Notes under the pieces: generated by a model
Databases searched by the model: none
Seen by the model: only the letters and a program-made list of their open reading frames with translations
Told to the model about the DNA's origin: nothing
Part shown: one piece after another, positions 12,400-23,238 of the stretch
How the letters are laid out: the number at the start of each line of letters is the position of its first letter
How positions within the stretch are numbered: the stretch's first letter is position 1
Made by a program: the position numbers and the translations under genes
Source of the DNA: Diphasiastrum complanatum
Taxonomy: Eukaryota > Streptophyta > Lycopodiopsida > Lycopodiales > Lycopodiaceae
DNA length: 64,000 nt
NCBI GenBank assembly: GCA_029204225.1
Contig: CM055113.1
Location: 17,522,445-17,586,444 of the forward strand
Reading direction: 5' to 3'

Positions 12400-13910
12400 C
12401 GTGCAGGATGTCAATGCCCTCGTACTTATTACCGTACTTACAATGTACTATGGTGGGGCCCACTAGGTAAGGCTGGCCAAATCCTTCTTCTTCAAAGAGA
12501 TCTTTCTCTTCATAGCCCTCAAGCACTGTGGCGTCAAACTGCTTTGGTGATTTGATAGCTTGCTTGACCCGAAGTGTGGCTAGTGCAGCTTCAGTATGAG
12601 ATTGTTGGGAAATTTGAAATGAATCTTCAACACCAGTAGTAGTATCATGGAGGGCACAGGGCTCTGTGGCATTTCAAAAACTTCGGAGGCCCCAAGGGGG
12701 TCGGAATCATCGAACATATCCATGAAATACTGAGTGTTTGAGAAAATAGCTTCTCTGTGTGGGGGTGAGGTGGCCTAGGCAGCTGTGATGGGAATGGTAG
12801 CCCCAATGGTCACAGACTGTCTGTGAGAGGAAGCAGAGGTGAGGGAAGCATCAGAGGCGGGGGGAATAGCTAGTTCAGTGCGAATAGTAGTAGGGGGTGG
12901 AAGCACAACTAACGATGTCTGCCTAGTACGACGTCGTGATGCGGAAGGTGAGTTAGAAAAATAAAGATCTCGCTGCGTGGACAATGTTGACTATGTGAGC
13001 TAGAGGCCTGTTGAGATGATTCGGCTGGTGCTTCTTCATAAATAGAAAGCACAAAATCCAGACGAAACCCATGGATTTAATTTTCAAGGTGGGAGGCTGC
13101 TAGGAGAGATAACAAGGGGCCAACAACAAACTGCTACTTGGGATTTCTCTTAATGGCTCGTTCGAGTTCTCCAAAAATGATTTTAAACTAGTTATATGTT
13201 CCAGAGGGGGCTTGGCTATCTTGACATATGACTCAACTATCCTATGCAATATCTGAAAAGTAATGTGATCTTTCCTGAGGTTGCCAACCATCAGAAAATT
13301 GGTAAGGAGCTGAGCACTTGCGTGTATGGCAGGCTCAGTAATGGCATCTACGAGGTAGTCGTCTAGGAGGTAGCCGTAATTGGTCCAATGCAAATCATTT
13401 ATAATGTCAATATAAGGCTTAATAGCCTGTTTGGCTTGCTTATGGTTTGGTGAGGCTTGGGTACCAGATGATATTCCTATGGCAGCAAGGGTAGCCTCAA
13501 TCATGCGCACCTTGTGTGTGTCTCCCTGGAAAGTAATATAAAACTTGGATTTCTCCTCCTTCCAAGTACTTAAGGCAAGAGTGATAAAATCCATGTTTAT
13601 TCTCCCTGAGAAGGCTCTCTCATGAATACCCATTGCAGTAAGCAGAGGCTCTACAAGGGTCATCCACTGAGTGACCATGCTTGTGCTAGGAAGGATCATG
13701 ATATCTGTTGTAGATGGGACATCACGATGGATAGTATAACGAGGTGACTGAGATGTATCTGTGGAAGACATGATGAACAGAAATGGAAAGCAATACGTGC
13801 GAGTGTATATCAAAAAATAGTTTAGAAAGTTTTGAAGGCTTTGGTTGCTGGAAAATTTGGCAAGAGCTTCGCTAGCACAAGTGAGGAATGAATCAAATTC
13901 AGCCAACTGA
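12400..13910 (-). pseudogene. 3' extra ORF of Ty3 element 2
   Basis: Begins on the minus strand near 13906 (alternative Met at about 13770, MSSTDTSQSP, shared with the copy at 35494) and reads through a helical domain: SMVTQWMTLVEPLL, WKEEKSKFYITFQG, HKVRMIEATLAAIG, LVDAITEPAIHASAQ. Frames then break near 13100 and continue as a Ser/Pro/Thr-rich stretch (12984-12775, RRRTRQTSLVVLPPP) and a segment matching element 4 (FDATVLEGYEEKDLFEEE, about 12540-12480). Beyond that, homology is lost. It follows the pol at 14.6-16.06 kb on the same strand, separated by about 700 bp of untranslated spacer. No enzymatic motif. The four copies in this window give an excellent alignment set for defining the protein. 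Confidence 0.65.
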
Positions 13911-14608
13911 TAGGTGAATTTGGAGGATCCATAACACTGAATACTAGTTTGGCTAATAAGTTCTGAACAGAAATTTGCAAGCTTATATAGTATTGTGGAA
14001 ATAGGCTATAAAACTATCGACGAAGGTTTTTGAGGCTCTGAAGCCATCCAACGAACGTTTTCTAGGGTTGGCGAAGGATGAACCTTCGCCCAAGTCCTAT
14101 CATAAATGCAAATTGTCAAGATCTGAACCTATGGCCAACCTGTTTTTGACATTTTAAGACCATCTAGCATGTCAGCTAAGGTTTCTAAGGAGGGTAAGGT
14201 GCTCGACAAAGGTTTCCAAAATGGCATATTGCTGATCATTCGCCTAACTCAAAAAAGGGACTTTTTTTTGGAAAAGAACCTTCGCCCACCTCAATATAGA
14301 TATATCTGAAGTGGATGTACAATCTGAAAGCTCAGCAAAGGTTTCCAATACTGTATAGGCAACTTACGACCGATGGCAATGATTGTATAAGTCATTTTCC
14401 ATCAAAAAATATCTTTTGAAAATACTTTCCTTCCTCTTTTTTCATTCTGATGACTTTTCTGACATTTGCTCATCAGTCTTTCTTCATTTTTTTTTCTTTT
14501 CTTTAGCAAACAAAACTTAACAATTAAATATTGAAAACAAACAATTGAAAAACAATTAAAAATAAAAAATCATTTAGATCATGCTTGCTGAATTGGTGGA
14601 GCAGGCTA
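13911..14608. other. Spacer between pol and 3' ORF of Ty3 element 2, with GCGAAGG words
   Basis: Non-coding. It contains repeated GCGAAGG/CCTTCGCC and CGAAGGTTT words (for example about 14026, 14078, 14094, 14207, 14281). The corresponding plus-strand spacer of element 4 (34690-35340) has the same words. A T-rich tract sits at 14480-14510. Confidence 0.5.
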
Positions 14609-16064
14609 TCAAAACTTGCATAATTTGCTGCCATTCACAGAAGTATCAAATCGTTTTCTGTAAAAGTGCTCTAGAATCACTGTTCCATAGTTTAGGATTT
14701 CCTTCACTTTATGCAGGCCTTCACCGGTAAACTTCAATTTTTCCTTGATCAGCTTGGTTTTGTACATCAGTGTGAGATCTCTTGCTTTTAGATCCTTTTT
14801 GTGCAATCGACGATTATGCCATGCCTTATGGCGGGCTTTATCTGCTGCTAATGCATGAACTGCCATCAATTGTATTTCACATAATTTGTGCAATGCTTCA
14901 TGACGTAGTTGTAAAGACTTATCATCATGTCGCTATGCGTAAAGATGGAATTAAAAATTCAATCGTCATGACAACATCTTGACCATAAATTAGTTGAAAG
15001 GGTGTTTGATTTGTACTACTTTTGTAAGCGATTTTGAATGCCCATAATGCTGCATACAGTTTATGTTCCCAATCAGACCGACTTGTTTCAACTATTTTTG
15101 TCATAATAGTGCAAAGAATCTTATTGGACAATTCGGCTTGGCCATTCTCTCTGGGATAGTAAGGAGTACTAAATTTGTGTATAACAAAAAAGTCTTCTAG
15201 TATACACTTTATCATTTGATTAACAAAGTGTGTACCCCGATCATTGACAATCTCGATCGGACATCCAAATCTGATAATGATATTTTCGTAGAGAAACTTG
15301 GCCATAGATTCCGCATCAGCAACTTTGACAACTTTGGCTTCAACCCACTTGGTCATATAATTAGTTGCTATGATAATGTTTCGGGCTTGAGATCCTTGCA
15401 CAACAGGATGAATAGGACGAACATAATCCAGTCCCCATTTTTCAAATGGCACTTGCGATAAAACCGGATGCAAGGGTTCATAGTTCTGTCTAGTAGGCCG
15501 TCGTGCTCGCTGGCAAACATCACACGTCTTAATGTAATTTTTTGTGTCCTTATGAAGCGTAGGCCACCAACAACCTGATTGCAAAAGTTTACGAACCGTA
15601 ATATTGGTAGAAAAGTGTCCTCCGCCCATGCCATCATGTGAAAACATGATTAAATCTGGTATTTCATGCGGTAAAACACATCTACGTAGAATATTTTCTG
15701 ATCCACGATGATATAATTGTCCTGCAATCAATTGATAAGGTTGAGCCTTATGAATCAACTGTCTCTTTTGTACTTTTGTCAAAGAGTCATTCGGTTATCC
15801 TAACATCAGGTAGTCAACAATATCCGCTGCCCACTCAGGTACTACTTCTACATAAAAACAATGCAGCATCTGGTAATGCATCATCCACTTTAGTATTAAC
15901 TGGTGCGGATTCAATTCGCGAAATGTGGTCAGCTAGATAATGTTGCTTCCTCTTTCGAACCACAATTCGAAAGTCAAATTCAGTCAATAACAGTAACCAT
16001 CTTGCAATACGTCTAGTATTGCACGTCTTGTTTACCAAGTAAAGTAACGGTTGGTGATCCGTAT
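14609..16064 (-). pseudogene. Ty3 element 2 pol fragment: RNase H end and integrase
   Basis: Minus strand. Starts inside RNase H at about 16064 (LYTDHQPLLYL-like, then VNKTCNTRRIARWLLLL, HYLADHISRI), passes a frameshift near 15840, then integrase from 15782: HDGMGGGHFSTN, CDVCQRARRPTRQNY, WGLDYVRPIHP, NDRGTHFVNQMI with the second Asp, YPRENGQAELSNK with the Glu, NQTPFQLIYGQDVV. A stop near 14925 separates the C-terminal part (KARDLTLMYKTKLIKEKLKF). The D-D-E core residues of integrase are visible, but the element lacks gag, protease and RT. At 16064-16073 it abuts another Ty3 lineage on the opposite strand, marking a truncation or insertion junction. Confidence 0.88.
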
Positions 16065-16069
16065 ATAGT

Positions 16070-17240
16070 GGTAGGTCCTTTGCAGGGAGTAGATGTAATC
16101 TTAGGCATGTCTTGGCACAAAATGCACAATCCTCTGCTGGACTACAATAAGCATTTGATTTAATGGAAGCACAAAGGTAAAGACGTTAGTGTGCATGCAA
16201 GATAGAGTGGCGAAACAATTCCTTTGGTAAGCCATATTCAAGTATCAAAGGTACTAAAGAAAGCGATATTTTCTTATTTGTTGTTTGTTCAAAGTATGGA
16301 TGATGATGTTGATGGAAATGTACATTCTTTGGACAATAATAGAAAAGACTTTCTATTAAAGTATTCTTCTTGTTTTTCTGATGAGCTACCAAAGTTGTTA
16401 CCCCCTGAAAGACCTGAAGATCATATGATAGACATTATTCTTGGAAGTTCCATACCCAATAGACCTCCCTATAGGGTAAGCCATTCTCAACAAAAAAAAA
16501 TTTCTAAGCAAATTAATGATTTGTTAGAGAAAGGCCTTATAAAACCCAGTAACTCCCCCTATTGCTCTCTTGTACTTTTGGTACAAAAGAAAAATGGGAG
16601 TTTTAGAATGTGTGTGGACTATCGTGCTTTAAACAAGATTACAATTAAGAACCGCTTTCTTATTCCAAGAATAGATGACATTATGGATAGGATAAATGGA
16701 TCTTGTACCTTTAGTAGAATTGACTTGACAAGTGGATACCACCAGATCAGAGTAGCACTCGAAGATGTCCATAAAACTGCTTTTAGGACTAACTTTGGCC
16801 TTTATAAATTTTTAGTGGTACCATTTGGTCTTAGTAATACTCCTGCAACATTCACTAGAATGATGGAACGCATCTTTCGACCTCATAGACAATTTGTAGG
16901 AACATTCTTTGATGATATCTTAGTCTTCAGTGCAAATGAAGAAGAACATAAAAGACATCTAGATATCGTCTTTAGAACCCTACAAGAAAACTCACTTCTT
17001 ATAAAAGGCAAGAAAAGTGAATTCTTTCTAGAAAAGATACACTTTCTAGGACATATGATTTCTAAGGAAGGAATCCAAATGGACCCTGCAAAGATTAAAG
17101 CCATACAAGACTGGCCTAAACCAAGAAATATTCATGAAGTTCGGTTTTTCCTAGGCTTATGTTCCTATTATAGAGAGTTTATTTGCCATTTTGCTCATAT
17201 AGCCTCACCACTACATGAATTCACTAAGAAAGAGCACAGA
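16070..17240 (+). pseudogene. Ty3 pol of a second lineage (chromovirus-like): protease end, RT
   Basis: Plus strand. The first codons read GVDVILGMSWH and LDYNKHL, the C-terminal end of a Ty3 aspartic protease. A stop near 16160 is followed by an open RT: LPPERPEDHMIDI, GSSIPNRPPYR, GLIKPSNSPYCSLVLLVQKK, MCVDYRALNKITIKN, FSRIDLTSGYHQIRV, VVPFGLSNTPATF, the active site FFDDILVFSA (two Asp present), then FLGHMISKEGIQMDP and the start of RNase H (ASPLHEFTKKE). The spacing and SGYHQIRV-type motifs are typical of chromoviruses, unlike elements 1-5 here. At about 17235 the frame is broken by unrelated DNA carrying a copia remnant. Sequence consistent with the displaced 3' part of this pol resumes at about 18566. 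Confidence 0.88.
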
Positions 17241-17560
17241 ATTGTCTTCGCACGCAGGCAACCAAGTATTCTGTATTTTTCGTCTTGATTGCCTACTAGC
17301 ATCAGACTATTACATTACACTGTATGTGTATTCTGTTGATCTATATGTCAAGTATCATCGAGTAAGTATGGTCGCTCTATGTAAATCTAAGATTAGAGTG
17401 ATTAAACATCTACAACTAATCAGGGAATTACAAGAGTGGCAAATTAGCCACGACCTAAAATGTATCTACTGACATCATACCATCAGATCAGATATCTGTA
17501 CTTTTGGGTACTTGTGTGATCTTAGCTGGTACTCTTTGGAGCGTGAGGGCAAAATGGGTT
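17241..17560. repeat. Copia LTR-like segment, left copy
   Basis: Non-coding. Positions 17470-17575 (TGACATCATACCATCAGATC, then ATCTTAGCTGGTACTCTTTG and a GGAGCGTGAGGGCAAAA block) recur with few changes at 18400-18505, so the copia remnant between them is bracketed by direct repeats, consistent with LTR pieces of a minus-strand element. Exact termini were not found. Confidence 0.5.
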
Positions 17561-18310
17561 TCATTTTGCTCGTATGCCTTTCTCTCGTACTGGACCGCAA
17601 ACGAATCTCGTTCGTGGATCTTTCGTGTTCGTGAACCAATCGTCTTTGTCTCCTTTGACTTTGGTGTTCGCAAGTTGTTTGTCTTCGTCTCCTTTGACTT
17701 TCCTGTTCGCAAAACTCTTCATGTTTCGTGTCTCTAGATTTTTGAGTTCGCGAACATCTTCGTCAGGTTGAGGGCTGAAAGCTAACAAGGCTTTGTAGTT
17801 GGAAACATTTCGTTTCTTTAGCTCCCTCTCAAAGCATGATAGCTTTATGATCCCAAGACTGCTCCTTTGTCTCTCAAAGAGTCCTTTGTCCATGGTTTTG
17901 GTGAAGATGTCAGAAACCATATCTTTTGTTCCTATGAAGGCGGTCTGCATTATCTTCTTTTCAATTAGATCCCTGATCAAGTGGTACTTAATTGCAATGT
18001 GCTTCATTCTGGAATGGAACACGAGATCTTTTGTCAGGTGTATTGCAGAGGTGTTGTCCATCTGCAAGACCAGAGGCTCGTTTCTTGTTTCATCCAATTC
18101 GTCCAAGAATTGTCTTAGCCAAATTATTTCGTTGACCATCTTTGTTGCTACTACATACTCTGCTTCGCAGGATGATTGGGTCACAACGGTCTGCTTCTTG
18201 CTGACCTAGAGAATTGCTGCTCCTGATGCAATGGTGCATCCTCTTGAGATGCTTTTACAGTCATCCTTGAGAGATGCCCAACAAGCATCGCTGTAGGAAA
18301 GTATCCTGAA
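17561..18310 (-). pseudogene. Copia RNase H remnant, minus strand
   Basis: Minus strand from about 18310: YSDACWASLKDDCKS, SKKQTVVTQSSCEAEYV, WLRQFLDEL, QMDNTSAIHLTKD, SRMKHIAIKYHLIRD, VSDIFTKTMDKGLF. These are the RNase H and C-terminal signatures of Ty1/copia pol. A stop lies near 18209. The C-terminal end includes a short tandemly repeated basic segment (FANRKVKGDED then LANTKVKGDKD), reflecting a DNA repeat at 17600-17720. The fragment sits inside a Ty3 RNase H region, so it marks a nested insertion that later lost most of its body. Confidence 0.8.
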
Positions 18311-18394
18311 ACCTGCACCACCACAATAACACAAGCTATAATCCCTTGTTAATTGAAGATATTGCAAAATTCATTTTGCAATCTTCCAGTGCAT

Positions 18395-18560
18395 CGAACT
18401 GACGTCATACCATCAGATCAAATATCTGTAATTCTGGATACTTGCGTGATCTTAGCTGGTACTCTTTGGAGCGTGAGGGCAAAACAAGTTTCATTTTGCT
18501 CATAGGTTGAGGGCTGAAAGCTAACAAGGCTTTGTAGTTGGAAATGTTTCGTTTTTTCAT
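18395..18560. repeat. Copia LTR-like segment, right copy
   Basis: Matches 17470-17575 and also 17763-17812 (GAGGGCTGAAAGCTAACAAG and following), but lacks the roughly 190 bp that separate those two blocks on the left. It closes the insertion; Ty3 sequence resumes just after it. Confidence 0.55.
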
Positions 18561-18565
18561 TTCCA

Positions 18566-18990
18566 TTTTCAACTACTTCATCACCCAAGAAAGGACAATA
18601 AGGTCACTGATGCATTATCAAGAATCCCCAAGGTCAACCATATTTCCCTAGCATATCATGGAGAGTATAAAAAGTATGTATGCTAGTGATTCCGACTTCC
18701 AGCATATCTTTGAAATACTTGAAAGAAATCAAAGTCATAAAGACTATGTTTTGAAAGAAGGATATTTATTCAAAGAAGATAAGCTATCTATTCTCATAGC
18801 ATTTAGAACCAGGATCCTTCAAGAAACCCATAGTCCACCGTATGCAGGAAATCCCTTCAACTCTGGAAGCTTCAACTCTGGAAGCTCTGAAAAGATTCTT
18901 TTATTGCCTCTTGCTTTTGCTTCTATGTGTGTAGGTGCTTGGAAGAAAGCTTGGAGCTATGGCCCGAGGAAGATCTGTCAAGCTTAGATT
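18566..18990 (+). pseudogene. Ty3 second-lineage pol, resumed: RNase H end and integrase start
   Basis: The plus-strand translation resumes with a typical Ty3 junction between RNase H and integrase (HHPRKDNKVTDALSRIP) followed by the region ahead of the integrase zinc finger (SDFQHIFEILERNQ, YVLKEGYLFKEDKLS). It then degenerates at about 18860. This is most simply the continuation of the RT at 16070-17240, pushed away by the copia insertion. Most of RNase H and the catalytic integrase core are absent. The reading frame 18927-19148 is a poly-Ser/Leu artefact of a CT tract. Confidence 0.65.
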
Positions 18991-19042
18991 GGAATCAGTT
19001 TTGGAACCACTCACACACACTCACTTTCTCCTACCTCTTTCA

Positions 19043-19074
<32 letters not shown>

Positions 19075-19825
19075 CATCTCTTTTCTCTAAAACTTTTACA
19101 CCATCCATAAGAGTGATGGCCATGCATGTCACACCACCCATGACTTGATGGTCATGCATGTCACCACATCCATAATTTGATGGCTTTGCATGTCACACCA
19201 CCCATGACTTGATGGTTTTGCATGTCACATCATCCATAACTTAATGGTCATGCATGTTTGATCTGGGAGTTACATGTCTGATTGGAATTTGCATGTCTGA
19301 TTTGAGAGCTTGCATGTCAAAACTAGAGCTTGTATGTCATACCATCCCTAGCCTAATGACTTTGCATGTTGGAATCGAAGCTTGCATGTCAGATTGGATT
19401 CATGCATGTCATGCCTCCTAATGTAAAATGCCTATGCATGCTCATTTCTTAATCAATAAGTCTTTGCATGTCATTAGAAACCACTTTTCTTGGTATAAGA
19501 TTCTTTAATATCCAGAATCTGTAAACTTCTGGTTGATGTAAAGATCTAAGAATCCATCTTCCCAAAACCTCTGTATATGTAATTGGCCTTGGGCCAATTG
19601 ATCTTGCATAATTTGAAAGAAAATCCTTCAGGGGGGGTCCCCATCTTGACCCTCAGCAAGTTTCTTGAATGAATAAGTTTGTGATTGAATGTTAAATTTC
19701 CTCACTAAGTTTGAGTTCTTTTTAAAGTTCTATTCAACAGTGTTTTGTTGATTTGTTCTTTTTAAGTCACAACTTCTAAAGTCAAGACTTTAGAATTAGT
19801 AGACCTTCACTTCAAGTTCATAGAC
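18991..19825. other. Gene-free LTR-like segment
   Basis: Contains a CT-rich tract (about 19035-19090), the GCATGTC repeat cluster (annotated separately) and, at 19560-19700, a TTGGCCTTGGGCCAATTGAT inverted arrangement and a CCTTCAGGGGGGGTCCCC block. No coding frame with a recognisable domain. Probably LTR or untranslated sequence of one of the flanking elements. Confidence 0.4.
19115..19475 (+). repeat. Degenerate tandem repeat of about 35 bp with GCATGTC core
   Basis: The word GCATGTC recurs roughly every 25-40 bp, with better-preserved units at the left reading CATGCATGTCACACCACCCA then TGACTTGATGG (about 19122, 19155, 19189, 19221). To the right the unit decays to isolated GCATGTC/GCATGTT words until about 19475. 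This is a local tandem amplification inside an LTR-like segment. Confidence 0.75.
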
Positions 19826-21335
19826 TACCTCACAATACTCTTGCAAGAAGATCACCATATGAAGTCTTATTCAAGAAGAAGCCTAAGGTTGATCACCTTA
19901 GAGTTTTTGGATGTACTTGCTTTGTACATATTCCCTTGGAAACAAGGAGAAAAGATGATCCAAATTCAAGCAAAGGGATCATGGTTGGGTATTCATCCAA
20001 CAAGAAGGCATATAGAATTTATGTTCCCTCTACCTCAATCACAATTGAGAGTAGAGATGTTATATTCCATGAGAACTAGAAATACATCTTTGATGAGGCC
20101 AAGATCAAAGAGTCTCAAAAAGGTTCTCCTATTATCTCTCTTGAAGATTATCATGGAGGGATGGGGCCGAGAACTGAGGAGGAGTCACCTCAAGTCTTCT
20201 CACCTAGAAGATTACTAAGAGAAAGATCTGAGCCTAAGAGGCTCTCATATGGTGAAAAAGGAAAACAAATGGATCTTGGTTCCACTAGTTATGCATATTT
20301 TATCTCACATGAAGAGCCAAAGAATATCCAAGAGGCACTCAACTCAAAAGAATGGTTTTTAGTCATGAAGCACCAATATGATGCATTGATCACCAACAAG
20401 ACATGGGAGTTGTGGGTCTTCCATCCAACAAGCACACTATTGGTTGCAAATGGGTTTTTTGAGGAAAATATAATCAAGATGGCAGAATCAACAAATATAA
20501 GACAAGACTTTGTGCAAAGGGCTTTGTCCAAATTCATGGACTTGATTATGAAGAAACTTTTGCACCTATTGCAAAGATGGTGTCAATAAGAATTATCATA
20601 TCCATGGCTTGTTTTTTCAAATGGAAGGTGTTCCAATTAGATGTCTCAAATGCTTTTTTAAATGGATATCTAGAAGAAGAAATCTATATGGAACAACCTC
20701 AAGGATTCATCAAAGATGAGTCCAAAGTCAAAAGTCTTTATGTTTTAGTGCTCATAAGATAAGCCAAGCTATGCAAAATCCTACAATTCATCATTAGAAG
20801 ATGGCAAAAAGGGTACTTAGGTAATATCTTCAACCTATGATTATGGATTGTTGTACAAGAGTGAAGACCTTTCTATGATTGGATATTTTGACTCGGATTT
20901 TGCTAGTGATAAAGCAGATCGGAAATCTACAAGTGCATATGTAATATACCTTGGAGGGAATTTAAAATCTTGGCTTTCTAAAAAGAAAGATACCATATCT
21001 CTCTCAACTTGTGAAGCTGAACATAAAGCACTTACTACTACAACAACGGAAGTACTTTTTTGGATCAAGAGGTTGATTTTAAAGCTAAAGACTATCAAGG
21101 AAGACGATATACCATTGATCATGTGCGACAATATTTCAGCACAAGCCCTTGCCAACAACCCAATATTTCATGCAAGGAGCAAACACATCAAAGTTGCACA
21201 TCATTTTGTGAGAGAAAAACTCATTGGAGGGGAAATCTATTTGGAGCACATCGACACATCATCTTGTATTGCCGATTTGCTCACCAAACCTTTGAGCAAA
21301 AATTCCTTCATCAAGCATAGAGCCAATGTTGGGGG
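19826..21335 (+). pseudogene. Ty1/copia pol with large internal RT deletion
   Basis: Plus strand. Starts in the integrase C-terminal part (NTLARRSPYEVLF, VDHLRVFGCTCFVHIP, GIMVGYSSNKKAYR), passes a stop near 20080, the linker (RLLRERSEPKRLSYG), the RT start (LITNKTWEL), and VFQLDVSNAFLNGY and MEQPQGFIKDESKV at 20.62-20.73 kb. The RT palm, including the YVDD motif, is then missing: around 20735-20790 the sequence jumps to RNase H (SDFASDKADRKSTSAY, SLSTCEAEHKAL, CDNISAQALANN, ADLLTKPLSKN). Compared with the same family at 786-2279, the missing piece is about 1 kb. Frameshifts near 20430-20580 add further damage. Homology ends at about 21335, where an LTR-like segment begins. Confidence 0.88.
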
Positions 21336-21358
21336 TATTCCCAACAAAGTGTAAATAA

Positions 21359-22148
21359 ATAAAATTCTCCAATAAAATGTGTTGCGAGGGCATGGCATCC
21401 TGTGTGTATAAGCCCATGGCCCAATGAGCATGCAATTGAAGTTGTAAATAAAATAAACTTGACTTGGGCCTCGTAATTAAAATAAATCTAGAGGCCCAAT
21501 GTCATTTTTAAACTTAGATATTACTTTTTAGATTTGGGTCCAAATTGGGACTCACATGAATCTTGTGATTTCTAATGTACTTTTTGTGGACCCTTGGATC
21601 AAGTTGGGTCCAAGATGAATGGTTAGGATCATTGTGAATATTAGCCAAGAAGATTGAGGGGCAAGGGCCTTCCCCATTTTATAAAAATGCACCATTTGTA
21701 CACTATTTCCATGCTTAATGAGAAGGAGGAAACTCTACCATTTTTGGAAGAGAAGCATTCTCATTTGTTATTCACTACTTGCTATTGCTCTTGGTTGTGT
21801 TTTCTATTGCTTTCTATTTCCATGTTTTATTGTTTGCCATAGTGAATGTTTTTCCATTATCAAGCATAAGGAGCATTTGAGCTAACCTCCACCCTCACTC
21901 TCTTTCTCTCTCTTTCTCTTCTCTTCTCAATCTCTTCTTCTCCATCTGTTCCCTTCAACCAAAACTATGATGAATGTTAGTGTAGAGGAGTAGAGTTAAA
22001 GAGGAGTAGTATAGTGGTGAGTAGAGTTAAGGGAGAAAGTAGGAAATTAACTAAAAGTAGCATCTATGCATAGTTAGGCACCTATCTAGTGATCTAACCT
22101 TTGTTGACAGGCGGAAGGGCTAAACTACGAAAGATCCTCGACACCACA
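21359..22148 (+). repeat. LTR of a Ty3-type element (plus orientation)
   Basis: Begins near a TGTAAATAAAT or TGTGTTGCGAGGG and ends ...GACACCACA, two bases before a primer-binding site. It contains the GCATCCTGTGTGTATAAGCC and CCCAATGAGCA blocks shared with LTRs at 12.4 kb (minus) and 38.49 kb (plus). The last 130 bp (about 22014-22148) recur almost exactly at 31884-32013. The 5' boundary is approximate because no matching 3' LTR was found. Confidence 0.55.
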
Positions 22149-22149
22149 G

Positions 22150-22166
22150 TGGCGGCGTTGCCGGGG
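22150..22166 (+). promoter_or_regulatory. Primer-binding site, tRNA-Asp type
   Basis: TGGCGGCGTTGCCGGGG differs at one base from the complement of the plant tRNA-Asp 3' end (TGGCGCCGTTGCCGGGG). It follows the LTR end, as expected for the minus-strand primer site of many plant Ty3 elements. Confidence 0.75.
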
Positions 22167-23238
22167 ATAGGTTTCCACTAACTAGTTTAGTTGCATTTTA
22201 GCTATCTTCTTGTTTTTTAGAGTAGTTTAGGTAGTTTTTTGGGAGTTTAGAGTTAGTTTTCTCTATTTTTTTGTGTTTGGACTATTCACAGCTAGCGGAG
22301 GAGGTGTGAGAGGGTAGAGGAGGCCCTGAACAACCTCTAAGGGCTTGAAACCCAAACCAATCATCCAAAAAACTCAAAAAAAACACACCAATCTGCATTT
22401 TGGAGGGAAAAAGAGCCAAAAAAACTCATTCGGTTTTTATATCTCTAGAATCAGTGGGAATTAACCCTTGCATGACTGGCAGCAGCTCCAGGCTACTGTC
22501 CCAAACTTGCATAGAAGTCTGCGAGAGTTAGTTCCAAGCAGATTGTAAAAATCAGAGAAAAATCATAAAAAATTCAAAAAACCCTTGAAAATATCCAAAA
22601 AAATTCAAATCTTCATAAGAAATCTCGCAAAGCCCTCTGAAGTTTTATCTCAGTGAGACCAGGACACAGAGAAGCTTGCAAGAGTTAGTTTGATGATTAA
22701 GTGCTTGTGCGAGAGCTCCCAGTGAAAAAAAGATGAGAAAATACCAATGAACCGTCGCAGGCAGTGAAATTTCCAGTGGTCAAGAACTCTCGCAGAGGAT
22801 TCTGAAGTTCCATCTCAGTGAGACTAGGACACAGAAGAGCTTGCGAGAATTAGTTTGATTCCAGTGAGCAGAAAATTGGATTTAAGTGCAAAAAAGTCAC
22901 TAAAAAGTGAAGATCCAGCAAATCCTTCTAGTAAGAACTCTCGCAGACCCTCTCAATAGATTCAGAATGTCAATCTACATCAGTGATGAAGCCTACGAGA
23001 GTTAGTATGAAGATCTGGTGAAGATCAAGCACAAAACGTTATTTTGAACCCTCGCAGACAGTGAAGTTTTCACTTCTTGTGAGAGTTAACTCTCGTAGAG
23101 AATTCAATAGTGAGATCTGACCTAGATTCAGCTACTGTGAAGCTTGCGAGAGTTACTTCTAGAGATCTGAAAGATATCAAGTTTTTTACCTGCAAAACAG
23201 CTAAAGAACCCTCGCACAGCCAACCCTCGCACAAGATA
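22167..23238. other. Retroelement leader with CTCGCA/GCGAGAG repeats
   Basis: Non-coding. From about 22500 to 23235 the words CTCGCA(G) and TTGCGAGAGTTAGTTTGA alternate in loose repeats of about 120-150 bp (for example 22518, 22675, 22790, 22845, 22940, 23050, 23145, 23212). One unit with the phrase CCATCTCAGTGAGACTAGGA is nearly duplicated at 22645 and 22810. The opposing words GCGAGAG and CTCTCGC could pair in RNA. It is cut at 23238 by the minus-strand LTR of another element. Confidence 0.5.

Noticed and set aside
17600-17720. Short tandem repeat with TCTCCTTTGACTTT and TGTTCGCAA words as a regulatory array
   Set aside because: It is coding-strand repeat within the copia C-terminal tail (KVKGDED-type units), only about two units.
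22490-23238. CRISPR-like spaced repeats
   Set aside because: Repeat words vary in length and spacing, occur in both orientations, and lie in a plant retroelement leader; no cas genes.
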